Part shown: positions 7,760 to 17,546 of the stretch, in pieces
Layout: every line of letters starts with the position of its first letter
How positions within the stretch are numbered: the stretch's first letter is position 1
DNA from: Permianibacter fluminis
Lineage (GTDB): Bacteria > Pseudomonadota > Gammaproteobacteria > Enterobacterales > Permianibacteraceae
Assembly: GCF_013179735.1 (NCBI RefSeq)
Contig: NZ_JABMEG010000001.1
Location: 372,001 to 436,000 of the forward strand
Length of the DNA stretch: 64,000 nucleotides
Direction: 5' to 3'
The notes under the pieces: model-generated
The model's database searches: none
Told to the model about the DNA's origin: nothing
What the model saw: only the letters and a program-made list of their open reading frames with translations
Position numbers and translations under genes: made by a program

Positions 7760-10459
7760 TCAGTTGAGCGCCTGACTCAGCGGCTCCCACTGGATCGCTG
7801 GCTGGGCCTGGACAAAAGCGTGGCAGAGCGCAATTTTCTCCAGCGTGTTGTCGAGCGCCCGATCACCGCCGGGCAAGTCCTCCATCAACGGCTGGAAGTA
7901 GTCGTGGACATCCTGCGCCTGTTCCGGCGTGCAATAGCGGTCGGCCAGCATCGGCATTTGTTGCTGGACGCCATCCGGCATCAGCGGTCGCAGCACGCGA
8001 TACTTGCTTTTGAACCACTGGAACAAGCCATCCACCTGCTCGGCGTTACTCATCTGGTTATAGACGATGGTCATGCGCTCGTTGGTGCGCAAACCGATGC
8101 CGGTGACCAGATCGCGCGCGTTGGCTGCCAGCGTCGGATCATCGGCGTTGGCCAGCGCGGCGATCAGGTAATCCCGCACGACGCCATCGTCAGTGTGATC
8201 CAGCTGGGCCATCAGCGCTTCAAAGAACGGGGCATCGAAATCCTGGCTGGCAACGATCAGGGCTTGCGGTATCAGATCGGTTGGCAGTGCATCCGGATGC
8301 AAAGCATGGTCGGTGTCGAAGCCGATATAGGCCTTGCCCCAATCGCGCAACGGCGTGCGCACGCGTTCGCTGTGCGCGACATTGCTGAGAAAATCGATCA
8401 GGGCATTGCGTTGCAAGCGAATGTCGGCTGATTCGCCCGGTACCGGGGTCAGGCCGATGGCGTCGAGTTTGGGTTGGTACACGCGGCTATAAAACCGCTC
8501 CAGGGTTTGCCGATCGGCACCGGTGACCAGATAGTCGTGTACGAAAGCCAGCGTGCTGACCGGCATCATGGCGACTTCCCGGTTGGGGTGTTTGGCCAGC
8601 GTCGGCACCGTGACCAGATATTCGTTGATATCCAGCTGGCCGGAACTGAGTCCGGAGGCAAAACTGTCGGCCAGCGTGTACGCCTCGGTCACCGGCAACT
8701 CGTTCAATTTACTCAGCAGCGCTTGCCGGTCAGCGGGCGCAAGCTTGATGCGATAGTAATTGCGACCATTGGCATTGGGCATGATGTGGCTGGGGCAAGC
8801 CGGCAATTCAAACTGCCATGACTGCTCGGTTTCGGTCAGCAAGGTGCACAGCTTGCGGCTGCCAAAACTGCCGTAGGCCGAGACACAAACCGGCACTTGC
8901 CAGCGACTGTTGCGGCTGGCCTGCGAACCCAGCGGCAGAAAGCGCGACTGGCTCAGCGTTGCATTGACCAGCCCCTTCTCGCAGTGACCACTCAAGCTGA
9001 TTTCCGGCACGCCGACTTGGGTCAGAAAACTGAAGAACGCGGCATTGATCCGTTCATCACCGGCAGCGTCGGCAATGGCGGCAACAAATTGCTCGGCCGT
9101 GGCGCTGCCGTAGGCGTACCGGTTCAGATACTGGTTGACCGCGCGACGAAAAACCGCTTCACCGACAAAGTTTTCGAACATCGCGATGACGGCGGCACCT
9201 TTCGAATAGGTGATGCCATCAAACGTGGCGGCGATATCGGCATTGTTCAAAATGGGCTGACGGATTTCCCGCATGCTGGCCAGCGCATCCAGATGCATGG
9301 CCTCGTTCGCGGAAATCAGATCGTCGAGCTCGAAGCCCATTTCCGGGGCAAACTGTTTGACGATCTTGTTTTCCATCCAGGTGGCAAACGACTCGTTCAA
9401 CCAGATGTCATTCCACCACGGCATGGTCACCAGATTGCCGAACCATTGATGCGCCAGCTCGTGCGCATGGGTAGCGATGAAGTCGCGACGCTGCTGAATC
9501 GCCGCATGCTCATCCATCAGCAACAGTTGTTCGCGATAGGCAATGGCGCCGGCGTTTTCCATGGCACCGGCTTCAAAATCCGGCACGGCCAGAATGTCGA
9601 GTTTTTCGTAGGGATAGGCGATACCGAAGTAAGCCTCCAACTGCTGCACCAGACCGGCCGTTTGTTCGAGCGCGTACTTCAACTGCCCGCCCTTGCCGTG
9701 GGTGGCAATGCCACGCAGCGGAATGGCGTGATCGCGAATGGCACTGCTCGGTATCGGCTGCCACTCGACCACATCCAGCTTGCCCACCGCCCAGGCCAGC
9801 AGATAGGTCGGCAACGGTTTGCTGGTGGCAAAAAGGATTTTTTTCCAGCCGTCGCCGAGTGCTTCGGTTTGACTCTCAGGGGTATTGGCGATGGCCTGCA
9901 GCGACGCCGGCACAGTCAAGCTGACCGTGAACGGCACCTTGAACCGGGGCTCGTCAAACGACGGAAAAGCGCGCCGGGCAAAATGCGATTCCATCTGGGT
10001 AAAGGCATAACGCTCGTCGCCATCTTCGACCAGATACAAACCATTCAGGGTGCGATCAAACGGCGCGCGGTATTCGAATGCCAGCACCAGCTCCTGTGCC
10101 GCCAGCGTTCGGTTGAAGCGCAACTCCGCGACACCGCTGTCGGCCATTTCTTCGTAATCGACCGGAAAGCGTTCGCCAGCCGCGGTGGTCACCGTGGCGT
10201 TTGCCACCTGCAGCCGCTGACCATGCAACCAGATCCGATTGCTTTCGCTATTGAGCTTGACGCGGATGCTGGTCGTGCCGGAAAAACCGTCCTGCATCGG
10301 ATCGATTTTCAGATCCAGCTGATACGCCAGCGGCGTCACCGTATCCGGCAGCTGCCCCTGCGGCGAGTCCCGCAAATCGGCCGGGCGCTGCAGCCACCAA
10401 TAGCGACCGCCCGCCGCCACTGCGAGCACGATCAGCACCAACAGTATTTTTTTCCACAT
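7760..10459 (-). CDS. Membrane-anchored M1 family zinc aminopeptidase
   Basis: Removes N-terminal residues from peptides, probably at the periplasmic face. The start at 10459 gives MWKKILLVLIVLAVAAGG, an uncleaved signal anchor, with GAGAG upstream; an ATG 12 codons earlier (10495) is possible. In the resulting 899 residues the exopeptidase motif GAMENAGA precedes the zinc site H333-ELA-H337 and E356 (in WLNESFATW), so the catalytic set is complete. The C-terminal half is the helical ERAP1-like region of puromycin-sensitive type enzymes rather than E. coli PepN, which is cytoplasmic. A 13-nt tandem repeat lies just upstream of the gene. yhhQ follows upstream on the same strand, about 140 nt away. 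Confidence 0.92.
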   Translation of the reverse strand: MWKKILLVLIVLAVAAGGRYWWLQRPADLRDSPQGQLPDTVTPLAYQLDLKIDPMQDGFSGTTSIRVKLNSESNRIWLHGQRLQVANATVTTAAGERFPVDYEEMADSGVAELRFNRTLAAQELVLAFEYRAPFDRTLNGLYLVEDGDERYAFTQMESHFARRAFPSFDEPRFKVPFTVSLTVPASLQAIANTPESQTEALGDGWKKILFATSKPLPTYLLAWAVGKLDVVEWQPIPSSAIRDHAIPLRGIATHGKGGQLKYALEQTAGLVQQLEAYFGIAYPYEKLDILAVPDFEAGAMENAGAIAYREQLLLMDEHAAIQQRRDFIATHAHELAHQWFGNLVTMPWWNDIWLNESFATWMENKIVKQFAPEMGFELDDLISANEAMHLDALASMREIRQPILNNADIAATFDGITYSKGAAVIAMFENFVGEAVFRRAVNQYLNRYAYGSATAEQFVAAIADAAGDERINAAFFSFLTQVGVPEISLSGHCEKGLVNATLSQSRFLPLGSQASRNSRWQVPVCVSAYGSFGSRKLCTLLTETEQSWQFELPACPSHIMPNANGRNYYRIKLAPADRQALLSKLNELPVTEAYTLADSFASGLSSGQLDINEYLVTVPTLAKHPNREVAMMPVSTLAFVHDYLVTGADRQTLERFYSRVYQPKLDAIGLTPVPGESADIRLQRNALIDFLSNVAHSERVRTPLRDWGKAYIGFDTDHALHPDALPTDLIPQALIVASQDFDAPFFEALMAQLDHTDDGVVRDYLIAALANADDPTLAANARDLVTGIGLRTNERMTIVYNQMSNAEQVDGLFQWFKSKYRVLRPLMPDGVQQQMPMLADRYCTPEQAQDVHDYFQPLMEDLPGGDRALDNTLEKIALCHAFVQAQPAIQWEPLSQALN

Positions 10460-10514
10460 AGGTTTGCTCTCTTCCATGATGGTGCGATCGATCATTTGGC
10501 ATTTTGTGCCGGTG

Positions 10515-10563
10515 CGACTGACCGTATGACTAAACGGTACGACTAAATGGTATGACTCAACGG
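10515..10563. repeat. 13-bp imperfect tandem repeat upstream of the aminopeptidase gene
   Basis: Four head-to-tail units: CGACTGACCGTA, TGACTAAACGGTA, CGACTAAATGGTA, TGACTCAACGG. It lies between the yhhQ stop and the aminopeptidase start, so it may be in the leader or promoter region of the latter. Confidence 0.75.
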
Positions 10564-10600
10564 CGCCACCTAGCAGGATTGCTGGCTGATTTCCCGTTGC

Positions 10601-11284
10601 TCAGGTGCGCAGCGAGAACGGGGTGAAATTGGTGTCACGATCGTAGACATCCTCGTGCTCGCGCTTTTTCAGGAAGCCGACGATCAGATAGGTGAAGGGC
10701 GTCATCAGCGCCTCCCACAGCACCTTGATGGCGTAGTTGCTGGCCATGACCAGCAGCAATTGTTCGGTGCTCCAGTTGCCATAAAACGCCAGTGTGTAGA
10801 ACAGCAGCGAATCAATCAGCTGGCCGGCAATGGTTGAGCCGATGGTGCGGACAAACAGATGCCGGCCTTCCATCCACAGTTTGATTTTGGCCAGCACATA
10901 GGAATTGACGAACTCGCCAGCCCAGAACGCAATCAGCGAGGCCAGCGCAATGCGCCACGTTGATCCGAGCGCTGTTTCATACGCGGCCTGATGTGGCCAG
11001 CCCGGTGCCGGCGGAAACGCCAGCACAATCTGGGTCATCACCGAAGCAAAAATCAACGCCCCGAAACCGGCCCAGACCACGCGCCGGGCGCGCTTGTAGC
11101 CATACACTTCGGTCAGGCAGTCCCCGAAAATGTAGGAGAACGGAAAGAACAGCACGCCAGCACCAAAGGTGATGCCGAACGCCTGCGCGATCTTGGCCGG
11201 ACCGATCAGGTTCGAGCACAGCAGCACCGTGACAAAACCGGCCATCACCAGGTCGTAGTAGCGGTATTCGCGTTGGTTCTGCAT
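10601..11284 (-). CDS. yhhQ: Queuosine precursor transporter YhhQ
   Basis: A 227-residue inner membrane protein of the YhhQ/QueT (ECF-S like, PF02592) family, which imports queuosine precursors such as preQ0/preQ1 for tRNA modification. Seen: 'YYDLVMAGFVTVLLCSNLIG', 'FPFSYIFGDCLTEVYGY' and 'FWAGEFVNSYVLAKIK', all diagnostic, plus about six hydrophobic segments. Length agrees with the family. ATG at 11284 has AGGGATATTGA upstream as a plausible ribosome site. No queuosine synthesis genes are near, which fits a salvage role. Confidence 0.94.
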   Translation of the reverse strand: MQNQREYRYYDLVMAGFVTVLLCSNLIGPAKIAQAFGITFGAGVLFFPFSYIFGDCLTEVYGYKRARRVVWAGFGALIFASVMTQIVLAFPPAPGWPHQAAYETALGSTWRIALASLIAFWAGEFVNSYVLAKIKLWMEGRHLFVRTIGSTIAGQLIDSLLFYTLAFYGNWSTEQLLLVMASNYAIKVLWEALMTPFTYLIVGFLKKREHEDVYDRDTNFTPFSLRT

Positions 11285-11405
11285 TCAATATCCCTAACGA
11301 AGCTTGTGTAGGAAACCACTCAGGCGAGCAATCCGCCTGGATGTCGAAGCCTGGCCGTGTGAGGAGAGGATTGAGAAAATGAACGATTTATTCACGTTGA
11401 TTTAC

Positions 11406-11639
11406 TCACTCACTTTTCGACTGATTCGACTTCTCTAATGGTGCCCGATGTCTTATTAACCACAGCCCAAAAACAAATAGTCCAACGCTGAATGCAATGG
11501 CAGGAAGAATGGGCAACCAAGTCGCTCCGTGATTGCCTGTCAACGGCCACAGAGCAAGACTAAACGTTAATAGCCCACCACAAATGACGAAGATGAAGCC
11601 AATGAATTTTCGCAGCACCGCAATCTCCGGATGGGTCAT
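11406..11639 (-). CDS. Small two-helix membrane protein, hypothetical
   Basis: 77 residues with two hydrophobic segments (about 12-31 and 42-61: 'FIGFIFVICGGLLTFSLAL' and 'ILPAIAFSVGLFVFGLWLI') and a charged C-terminus. No family recognised. The start is nine bases past the rmuC stop codon on the same strand, so it is likely co-transcribed with rmuC. Its codon use is less GC-rich than rmuC. Probably an inner membrane protein. Confidence 0.65.
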   Translation of the reverse strand: MTHPEIAVLRKFIGFIFVICGGLLTFSLALWPLTGNHGATWLPILPAIAFSVGLFVFGLWLIRHRAPLEKSNQSKSE

Positions 11640-11648
11640 TGACTAAAC

Positions 11649-13124
11649 TCAGCCTTCATCTTCCGGCAAACTGTCTTCGTCCAGTTCGCTGCTATCACCC
11701 AGCACACTGGCAGCTTCCGCTGCCGGCAAGGCCTCGACGCTTTTCAGTTTTCGGCTGATCTGGCGAGTGCGGGTCTCGGCGTTGTCGATGGTGTTGACCG
11801 TTTCCTGCAATTTCTTTTTGGTCCGGGCCAGCACCTCGCCAAATTTGCCGAACTCGGTTTTGACCGCGCCAAGCACTTGCCAGACTTCGCTGGAGCGCTT
11901 TTCGATCGCCAGCGTTTTGAAACCCATCTGCAGTGAGTTCAGCATGGCCGCCAGCGTGGTCGGTCCGGCGACGGTGATACGGTGTTCGCGCTGCAGCAGT
12001 TCAGTCAGGCCCGGTCGACGCAGCACTTCGGCGTACAGGCTCTCGGTCGGCAGATACAGGATTGCAAAATCGGTGGTGTGCGGCGGCGCGACGTATTTTT
12101 CCCGGATGGTGCGTGCCTCCAGTTTCAGCCGGTTTTCCAGCAGCTTGCTGGCCTCCTCGACCCCGGCCGCGTCGGCGCGCTCCTGGGCATCGAGCAGCCG
12201 CTGATAATCTTCGATGGGAAACTTGGCATCGATCGGCAGCCAGACCTGCCCCTCATCCTGCCGGCCCGGCAATTTGATGGCGTATTCAACCCGCTCGCTG
12301 GCGCGGGGTTTGGTGGCAACATTGGCCTCGTATTGCTCCGGCGCCAGAATCTGTTCCAGCAGAGCGCCGAGCTGCACCTCGCCCCAGGTGCCGCGGGTTT
12401 TGACATTGGTCAGCACCCGTTTCAGATCACCAACGCCGGACGCCAGCGTCTGCATCTCACCGAGCCCTTTGTGCACTTGTTCGAGTCGGTCGCTGACCAG
12501 TTTGAAGGAATCGCCGAGCCGTTTTTCCAGCGTTGCCTGCAGTTTTTCGTCAACGGTGGCCCGCATCTCGTCGAGCTTTTTGCCATTGTCGGTTTGCAGC
12601 GCGGTCAATTGCTGCTGCACCGTTGCGCGCACCGCTTCCAGTTTCTGCTCGCTGCTTTGGCTCAGTGCTTTCAGTTGCTCGGTCAAATCGACACGGAAGC
12701 GATTCAGCGCCTGCTGCATTTCCTCGCGGCCGGCGCGGGCGTCTTCGTGGGTCTTGCCGAGTTTTTCATCGACCGTTTGGCGCAGCGCATCGACGCGCAC
12801 ATTCAAATCGCTCTGGATGCCGGCCAGACGCAGCTCGAAAGTCTGCAGCTGATTGGTCAATTGCTGGCCGAACTGGCCGTGCTGCTCACGCTGGCCACGC
12901 GCCATCGACTCAAGCTGGGCGGCCAACTCCTGACGCTGGCTGGCGGCCTGCAGGCCAAATTCGCTGCGCAGTTGGCTGTCGGCCGACTCCAGCCGGCTCA
13001 GTTGCTGTTGCAATTCGCGCAGCGCCAATTGCAGGTCGGCGCCACCACTCGGTGGCCGCAGTCGCAGGCTGAGCACCAGGGCAATCAGCAGCAACAGCAA
13101 TATCGCGATAACGACGAACTCCAT
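11649..13124 (-). CDS. rmuC: DNA recombination protein RmuC
   Basis: A 491-residue RmuC family protein (PF02646), associated with limiting DNA inversions at short repeats. An N-terminal membrane anchor (MEFVVIAILLLLLIALVLSL) is followed by a long Gln/Glu/Leu-rich coiled coil (about 25-200) and the nuclease-like RmuC core with 'TRGTWGEVQLGALLEQIL', 'LPIDAKFPIEDYQRLL' and 'FAILYLPTESLYAEV'. The C-terminal tail is acidic. It is divergent from trmN6. Length is typical of the family. Identification is firm from the core motifs. Confidence 0.95.
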   Translation of the reverse strand: MEFVVIAILLLLLIALVLSLRLRPPSGGADLQLALRELQQQLSRLESADSQLRSEFGLQAASQRQELAAQLESMARGQREQHGQFGQQLTNQLQTFELRLAGIQSDLNVRVDALRQTVDEKLGKTHEDARAGREEMQQALNRFRVDLTEQLKALSQSSEQKLEAVRATVQQQLTALQTDNGKKLDEMRATVDEKLQATLEKRLGDSFKLVSDRLEQVHKGLGEMQTLASGVGDLKRVLTNVKTRGTWGEVQLGALLEQILAPEQYEANVATKPRASERVEYAIKLPGRQDEGQVWLPIDAKFPIEDYQRLLDAQERADAAGVEEASKLLENRLKLEARTIREKYVAPPHTTDFAILYLPTESLYAEVLRRPGLTELLQREHRITVAGPTTLAAMLNSLQMGFKTLAIEKRSSEVWQVLGAVKTEFGKFGEVLARTKKKLQETVNTIDNAETRTRQISRKLKSVEALPAAEAASVLGDSSELDEDSLPEDEG

Positions 13125-13253
13125 GACACCCTCACTTTTTTCACTGCCGGCAGTATGCCGCGAATTGTCGCAACGGCACAGGCGCAGGCCGTGCGCTCCC
13201 GGGTTCGCCTCGGCAAGCCCGGCTCGCTAAAATGCCGGCGGGCGGAGAGCACG

Positions 13254-14012
13254 ATGCGGCAACGCAAACACAACGACTGGTTCCAGTTCAAACAATTCCG
13301 GGTCGAGCAGGCGCACAGCGGCATGCGGGTGACCACCCATGCCTGTCTGTTCGGCGCGCTGGTGCCGGTGGCGGGCGCCCGCCGCATTCTGGATATCGGT
13401 GCTGGCACCGGCCTGCTCAGTCTGATGCTGGCGCAGCGCAGCGAGGCGCAAATTGACGCGGTGGAACTCGATGCCGGCGCCTGTCAGGACGCGGCGCGCA
13501 ATTTCGCCGCCAGCCCGTGGTCGCAGCGGCTGTACTTGCATGCCGGCGCGATCCAGCAGTTTGCCCCGCCCGTCGGCGACGGCTATGACTGCATCGTCAG
13601 CAATCCGCCGTTTTTCAGCGCCAGTTGGCGCGCTGATGACGAGGCCCGCAATCTGGCTCGGCACGATGACAGCCTGTCCTTGCAGAGCCTGCTGCAGCTG
13701 GCCAGCACGTGGCTGCGCGATGACGGCCAGCTCTGGTTGCTGTTGCCGGTTGAAGCGGACCAGCGACTGCAAGAGGCCGCAGCAATGGCGGCGTTGCAGT
13801 GTTGCCAGCAAATCGACATCCGGGCCAAACCGGACAAACCGGTTGCCCGGCGGATTTTTGCTCTGATCAAGCCGGCACTGGCCAAGTCAGCAACGGCTGA
13901 ACCGGCCGCCACGCCAGCATTGGCGCGGCGTGAGCTGTGCATCCACGACCCGTATCCGGCTTACAGTCACGAGGCCTTGCAGCTGTTGCGGCCGTATTAT
14001 TCGTCACTTTGA
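13254..14012 (+). CDS. trmN6: tRNA1(Val) adenine-37 N6-methyltransferase TrmN6
   Basis: SAM-dependent methyltransferase of the YfiC/TrmN6 family that methylates N6 of A37 in tRNA-Val. In 252 residues: 'FKQFRVEQAHSGMRVTTHA' at the N-terminus, the SAM-binding GAGTGLLSLMLAQ (about 45-58) and the catalytic NPPF (about 117-120) typical of adenine-N6 enzymes. ATG at 13254 is preceded by GGCGGAGAG. The same frame is open far upstream, but that part is antisense to rmuC and not coding. The gene is divergent from rmuC. Confidence 0.9.
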   Translation: MRQRKHNDWFQFKQFRVEQAHSGMRVTTHACLFGALVPVAGARRILDIGAGTGLLSLMLAQRSEAQIDAVELDAGACQDAARNFAASPWSQRLYLHAGAIQQFAPPVGDGYDCIVSNPPFFSASWRADDEARNLARHDDSLSLQSLLQLASTWLRDDGQLWLLLPVEADQRLQEAAAMAALQCCQQIDIRAKPDKPVARRIFALIKPALAKSATAEPAATPALARRELCIHDPYPAYSHEALQLLRPYYSSL

Positions 14013-14217
14013 CTCGGCGCCAACACACCTGATTACTGCGGCCGACTTTCGCTGGTCACGGCTGGCCGCTATCCTCTGCGGGTGTCGCCATGACAGCGTC
14101 CGTTCGTTTCCGGACGCGCCGCGCAGCAAAGTCCCGCTAGCGCCGCGCCGCCGGCATCCGGCGTTTCGCTGGCCGGTGCAACCAACGCCAACAACAAGAA
14201 TCTTGGGGGATGCAAAC

Positions 14218-14844
14218 ATGGTGTGGCTGAAACGCATTGCCATCACGCTGGCCGCGCTGGCGCTGCTGCTGCTCGGCGGCGGCTTTCTGCTGCCGTCCAG
14301 TGCGCACGTGGAACGCAGCATCGTGATCAACGTGCCGCAGGATCAGGTGTTCACCGTCATCAACAGCTTCGAGCGGTTCAATGACTGGTCACCGTGGGCC
14401 GAGCTGGATCCGAATACCCGTTATGAATTTGCCGGCCCGGTCACCGGGGTTGGCGCCAAATTGAGCTGGGCCAGCGACGACGCATCGGTCGGTGCCGGCA
14501 GTCAGGAAATCATCGAGTCGACTCCACCGACGCTGGTGCGCAACAAATTGGTGTTCGCCGGCCAGGGTGATGCCGTGACGTTTATGCGACTCGAAGCGCT
14601 GGAAGCCGGCACCCAGGTGATTTGGGGCTTCGACAGCGAGTTCGGCAATGATGTGGTCGGCCGCTGGTTTGGCTTTTTGATGTTCGACTCCATGCTGGGC
14701 GCCGATTACGAAAAAGGTTTGCGCAAGCTGAAGACCTTGCTGGAACAGAAATCCGACACCGCGCCCGCCGAACCCAGCGCCAGCCCGGAGCCGACCGCAG
14801 CACCCGCACAAAACCCTGAACCGGCTGCGCAAGCGACCGGCTGA
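14218..14844 (+). CDS. SRPBCC family protein with N-terminal membrane anchor
   Basis: 208 residues. Residues 1-25 form a signal anchor (WLKRIAITLAALALLLLGGG); then a START/SRPBCC (polyketide cyclase-like) fold is indicated by 'HVERSIVINVPQDQVFTVI', 'FNDWSPWAELDP' and 'YEKGLRKLKTLLEQ'. Such proteins bind hydrophobic ligands in a helix-grip cavity; the ligand is unknown here. The last 35 residues are a Pro/Ala-rich low-complexity tail. ATG at 14218 has GGGGGAT eight bases upstream. mprF begins 57 nt later on the same strand, so the pair may be co-transcribed. Confidence 0.82.
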   Translation: MVWLKRIAITLAALALLLLGGGFLLPSSAHVERSIVINVPQDQVFTVINSFERFNDWSPWAELDPNTRYEFAGPVTGVGAKLSWASDDASVGAGSQEIIESTPPTLVRNKLVFAGQGDAVTFMRLEALEAGTQVIWGFDSEFGNDVVGRWFGFLMFDSMLGADYEKGLRKLKTLLEQKSDTAPAEPSASPEPTAAPAQNPEPAAQATG

Positions 14845-14901
14845 ACCGACCCGGCGAGCCGGGTCGCACCTTGCCCTATTTGAAAGGATGTTGTCGCTGT
14901 G

Positions 14902-17475
14902 ATGCGTTGGCGCACCCTGCTTGGAGCTTTGATCAGTCTCGGTCTGCTCGTCTTTGCAATCAGTTTTCTGGTGCGCATCGCCCAGCAATACAAGTACGAA
15001 GAAATCGTCGCCCATCTGCACGATCTGCCGTGGTGGCAGATCGGCATGGCATTGGCCTCGACGGTCGCCAGCTATCTGCTGCTGACCTGCTACGACGGCC
15101 TCGCTGTGATGTATCTGCGGCGCAAATTGCATTACCGGCGCATCGCGCTCGCCTCCTTTGTCGGTTACACCTTCAGCCACAATCTCGGTTTCGCGCTGCT
15201 GACCGGCTCCAGCGTGCGCTACCGGCTGTATTCGATGTGGGGCTTGAAGCCGGCCGAAATCGCCCAGCTGGTGATGTTCTGCAGCATCACGTTTTTTCTC
15301 GGCCTGTTTGCCATGGGCGGCATCGCGCTGCTGTACGCGCCGCCAACGCTGCCGGCCGAAATGCTGGCCGAACACGCCTGGGCGGCTCAGCTGGGTGATG
15401 CGCTGTTTGAAGTGATGGCATGGATTGGCATTGGCTGCGCACTGGCGTATCTGGCGATTCCGCTGTTCTGGCGGCGGCCGCTGCTGATCCGTGGTGTCGA
15501 AATCCGCTTTCCCGGTTTTGGTTTGTCACTCGGCCAGCTGCTGATTGCCGGAATCGACTGGGTGCTCGCCTGCAGCGTGCTGTATGCCTTGTTGCCGCCC
15601 GATACCCGGCCGGATTTTCTGCATGTGCTGACCATTTTCATGGCCGGCAATATTCTCGGCGTCATGCTGCATGTGCCGGGCGGTATCGGCGTGTTCGAGG
15701 CGGTGGTCACCGCGCTGCTGAGCCCGATCGTGCCGACGCCGCAATTGCTCGGCGCGTTGGTCGCCTATCGCGTCACCTATTATCTGCTGCCGTTTGTCAC
15801 CGCGCTGCTGCTGTTCGGTGGTCATGAAGTGTTCCGGGTGCTGAAGCGCGCCGGCGAAGGTCTGCAGCCGGCCTCGCGCAGTTTGATGGCGTCCATTCTG
15901 GCGCTGGCGGTGTTTCTCGGCGGCGCCATTTTGCTGTTCTCCGGCGCGACCCCGACCGGTGCCAAGCGGCTGCTGACCTTGACCGAGCTGTTGCCGCTGT
16001 GGCTGCTCGAAGCCACTCACTTTCTCGCCGCGCTGGCGGCGGTATCGTTGCTGCTGCTGGCGCGCAGCCTGCTCCGGCACAGCCGCAACGGCTTCGAACT
16101 GGCAACCAAGATTTTGCCGCTCGCTGCCATACTCGCCGTCGCCAAAGGTTTGCAATATGAAGTGGCGATTTTCCTGTTGCTGATTTGGCTGGCGCTGCTG
16201 CCTTCCGGCATTCACTTCACCCGTCGCCGTTCGGTTTCGCGCTCGCCGTTTGGCAATGCCTGGCTGGTCGCCATTGGCAGCGTCATTGCGATCAGCATCT
16301 GGCTGACCTATTTCTCGTACCGACACATCCCGACCGATCTGGAGCCGTGGTGGCAAGTCGCCTTGCAAAACGAACAGGCGCGCAGCCTGCGGGCACTGCT
16401 GACGATACCGCTCGGTTTTGTTCTGCTGGCATTGGCGCGGGTGTTCCGACCGGCGCGGCGCGTGCCCATTGCCGCCGCCACCGCCGAACAGATCCGCGCC
16501 ATCGTGCATGGCAGCGCCCAGGCGCTGTCGCAATTGGCGCTGCTCGGCGACAAGCGTTTTGTGGTCAGCACCGATCGCAGCGCGCTGCTGATGTACGTTG
16601 CTCAGGATCGCAGCCTGGTTGCGCTCGGCGACCCGATGGGCGCTGACGACGAATACGAAGAATTACTCTGGCAATTCCGCGAACTCTGCGATCAGCACCG
16701 GGCACGACCAGTGGTGTTCATGGCCCGGCCGGATGCGCTACCGCGTTATTTTGATCTCGGTCTCATTCCGCACAAACTCGGCGAAGAGGCCGTGCTGAAT
16801 CTGGACGACAGTCGGCACCTGAATCCGGCCGTGACCGCATTGCATCACAGCGTTGCCAGCAGTGGCCTGCGGGTGCAGGTATTGAGTGCGCGCGAAGTCG
16901 CGGCCTGGCTGCCGCAAATGAAAGAAGTGTCGGACGAATGGCTGGCCAGCCGTGCCACCGGCGAGCGCGGTTTTGCGGTCGGTCACTTCGACGCCAATTA
17001 CCTGATGCAACTGCCGCACGCGCTGGTTTTCCGCACAGAGCCTGGCCGTAGCGAGCCGGGTCGTGGCGAGCAACTCGTGGCCTTCGCGTCCTTGCTGTGC
17101 AGCGGCCAGCACAACGAACTCGCCATTGATCTGCTGCGTCATCGCAGCGACTTGCCGGCTGACTGGGTCACCTGGCTGTATGTCGAATTGATGCAGTGGG
17201 CCAAACAGCAAAACTATCGCCGGTTCTGCCTCGGTCTGGTGCCGGTCCAGGATTGGACCGATCACCCGCTGGCCGCGCTGTGGAGCCGCATCGGCCGGAC
17301 CCTGTTCCTGCATAGCCGCAGTGTCGAAAAGCCGGAAGAAGTGCGTCACTTCAAACAGCAATTCGAACCGCACTGGGAAGAGCGTTATTTGATGGCGCCG
17401 GGCAGCGTGCCACTGTCACAGGTGCTGTCTGATGTCAGCGATTTGATGCTGCGGGATGCCCAGCGGGTGGAATAG
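14902..17475 (+). CDS. mprF: Phosphatidylglycerol lysyltransferase/flippase MprF
   Basis: Transfers an aminoacyl group from tRNA to phosphatidylglycerol and flips the product, lowering surface negative charge and sensitivity to cationic peptides. 857 residues: an N-terminal flippase domain of about 14 helices (1-530), with 'GYTFSHNLGFALLTGSSVRY' and 'HVPGGIGVFEAV' as family hallmarks, and a C-terminal GNAT-like DUF2156 synthase (about 545-850) with 'DPMGADDEYEELLWQF', 'WLASRATGERGFAVGHFD' and 'FKQQFEPHWEERYL'. An adjacent in-frame GTG at 14899 is an alternative start; AAAGGA lies upstream. Whether lysine or alanine is donated cannot be told. Confidence 0.93.
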   Translation: MRWRTLLGALISLGLLVFAISFLVRIAQQYKYEEIVAHLHDLPWWQIGMALASTVASYLLLTCYDGLAVMYLRRKLHYRRIALASFVGYTFSHNLGFALLTGSSVRYRLYSMWGLKPAEIAQLVMFCSITFFLGLFAMGGIALLYAPPTLPAEMLAEHAWAAQLGDALFEVMAWIGIGCALAYLAIPLFWRRPLLIRGVEIRFPGFGLSLGQLLIAGIDWVLACSVLYALLPPDTRPDFLHVLTIFMAGNILGVMLHVPGGIGVFEAVVTALLSPIVPTPQLLGALVAYRVTYYLLPFVTALLLFGGHEVFRVLKRAGEGLQPASRSLMASILALAVFLGGAILLFSGATPTGAKRLLTLTELLPLWLLEATHFLAALAAVSLLLLARSLLRHSRNGFELATKILPLAAILAVAKGLQYEVAIFLLLIWLALLPSGIHFTRRRSVSRSPFGNAWLVAIGSVIAISIWLTYFSYRHIPTDLEPWWQVALQNEQARSLRALLTIPLGFVLLALARVFRPARRVPIAAATAEQIRAIVHGSAQALSQLALLGDKRFVVSTDRSALLMYVAQDRSLVALGDPMGADDEYEELLWQFRELCDQHRARPVVFMARPDALPRYFDLGLIPHKLGEEAVLNLDDSRHLNPAVTALHHSVASSGLRVQVLSAREVAAWLPQMKEVSDEWLASRATGERGFAVGHFDANYLMQLPHALVFRTEPGRSEPGRGEQLVAFASLLCSGQHNELAIDLLRHRSDLPADWVTWLYVELMQWAKQQNYRRFCLGLVPVQDWTDHPLAALWSRIGRTLFLHSRSVEKPEEVRHFKQQFEPHWEERYLMAPGSVPLSQVLSDVSDLMLRDAQRVE

Positions 17476-17546
17476 CCGGCCAGTATTGCCGTTGCCAACC
17501 GAAACTCGTTATGCTCGCGGCCGGCATTCATTTAGCAGAGGTGGAT

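Noticed and set aside
8897-10546. 549-residue plus-strand open frame
   Set aside because: Antisense to the M1 aminopeptidase, which has all catalytic motifs; the frame has low-complexity His/Gln/Arg content typical of GC-rich shadows.
11982-13253. Long open frame on the plus strand running into trmN6
   Set aside because: It is antisense to rmuC, whose motifs are clear; only the part from 13254 is coding.
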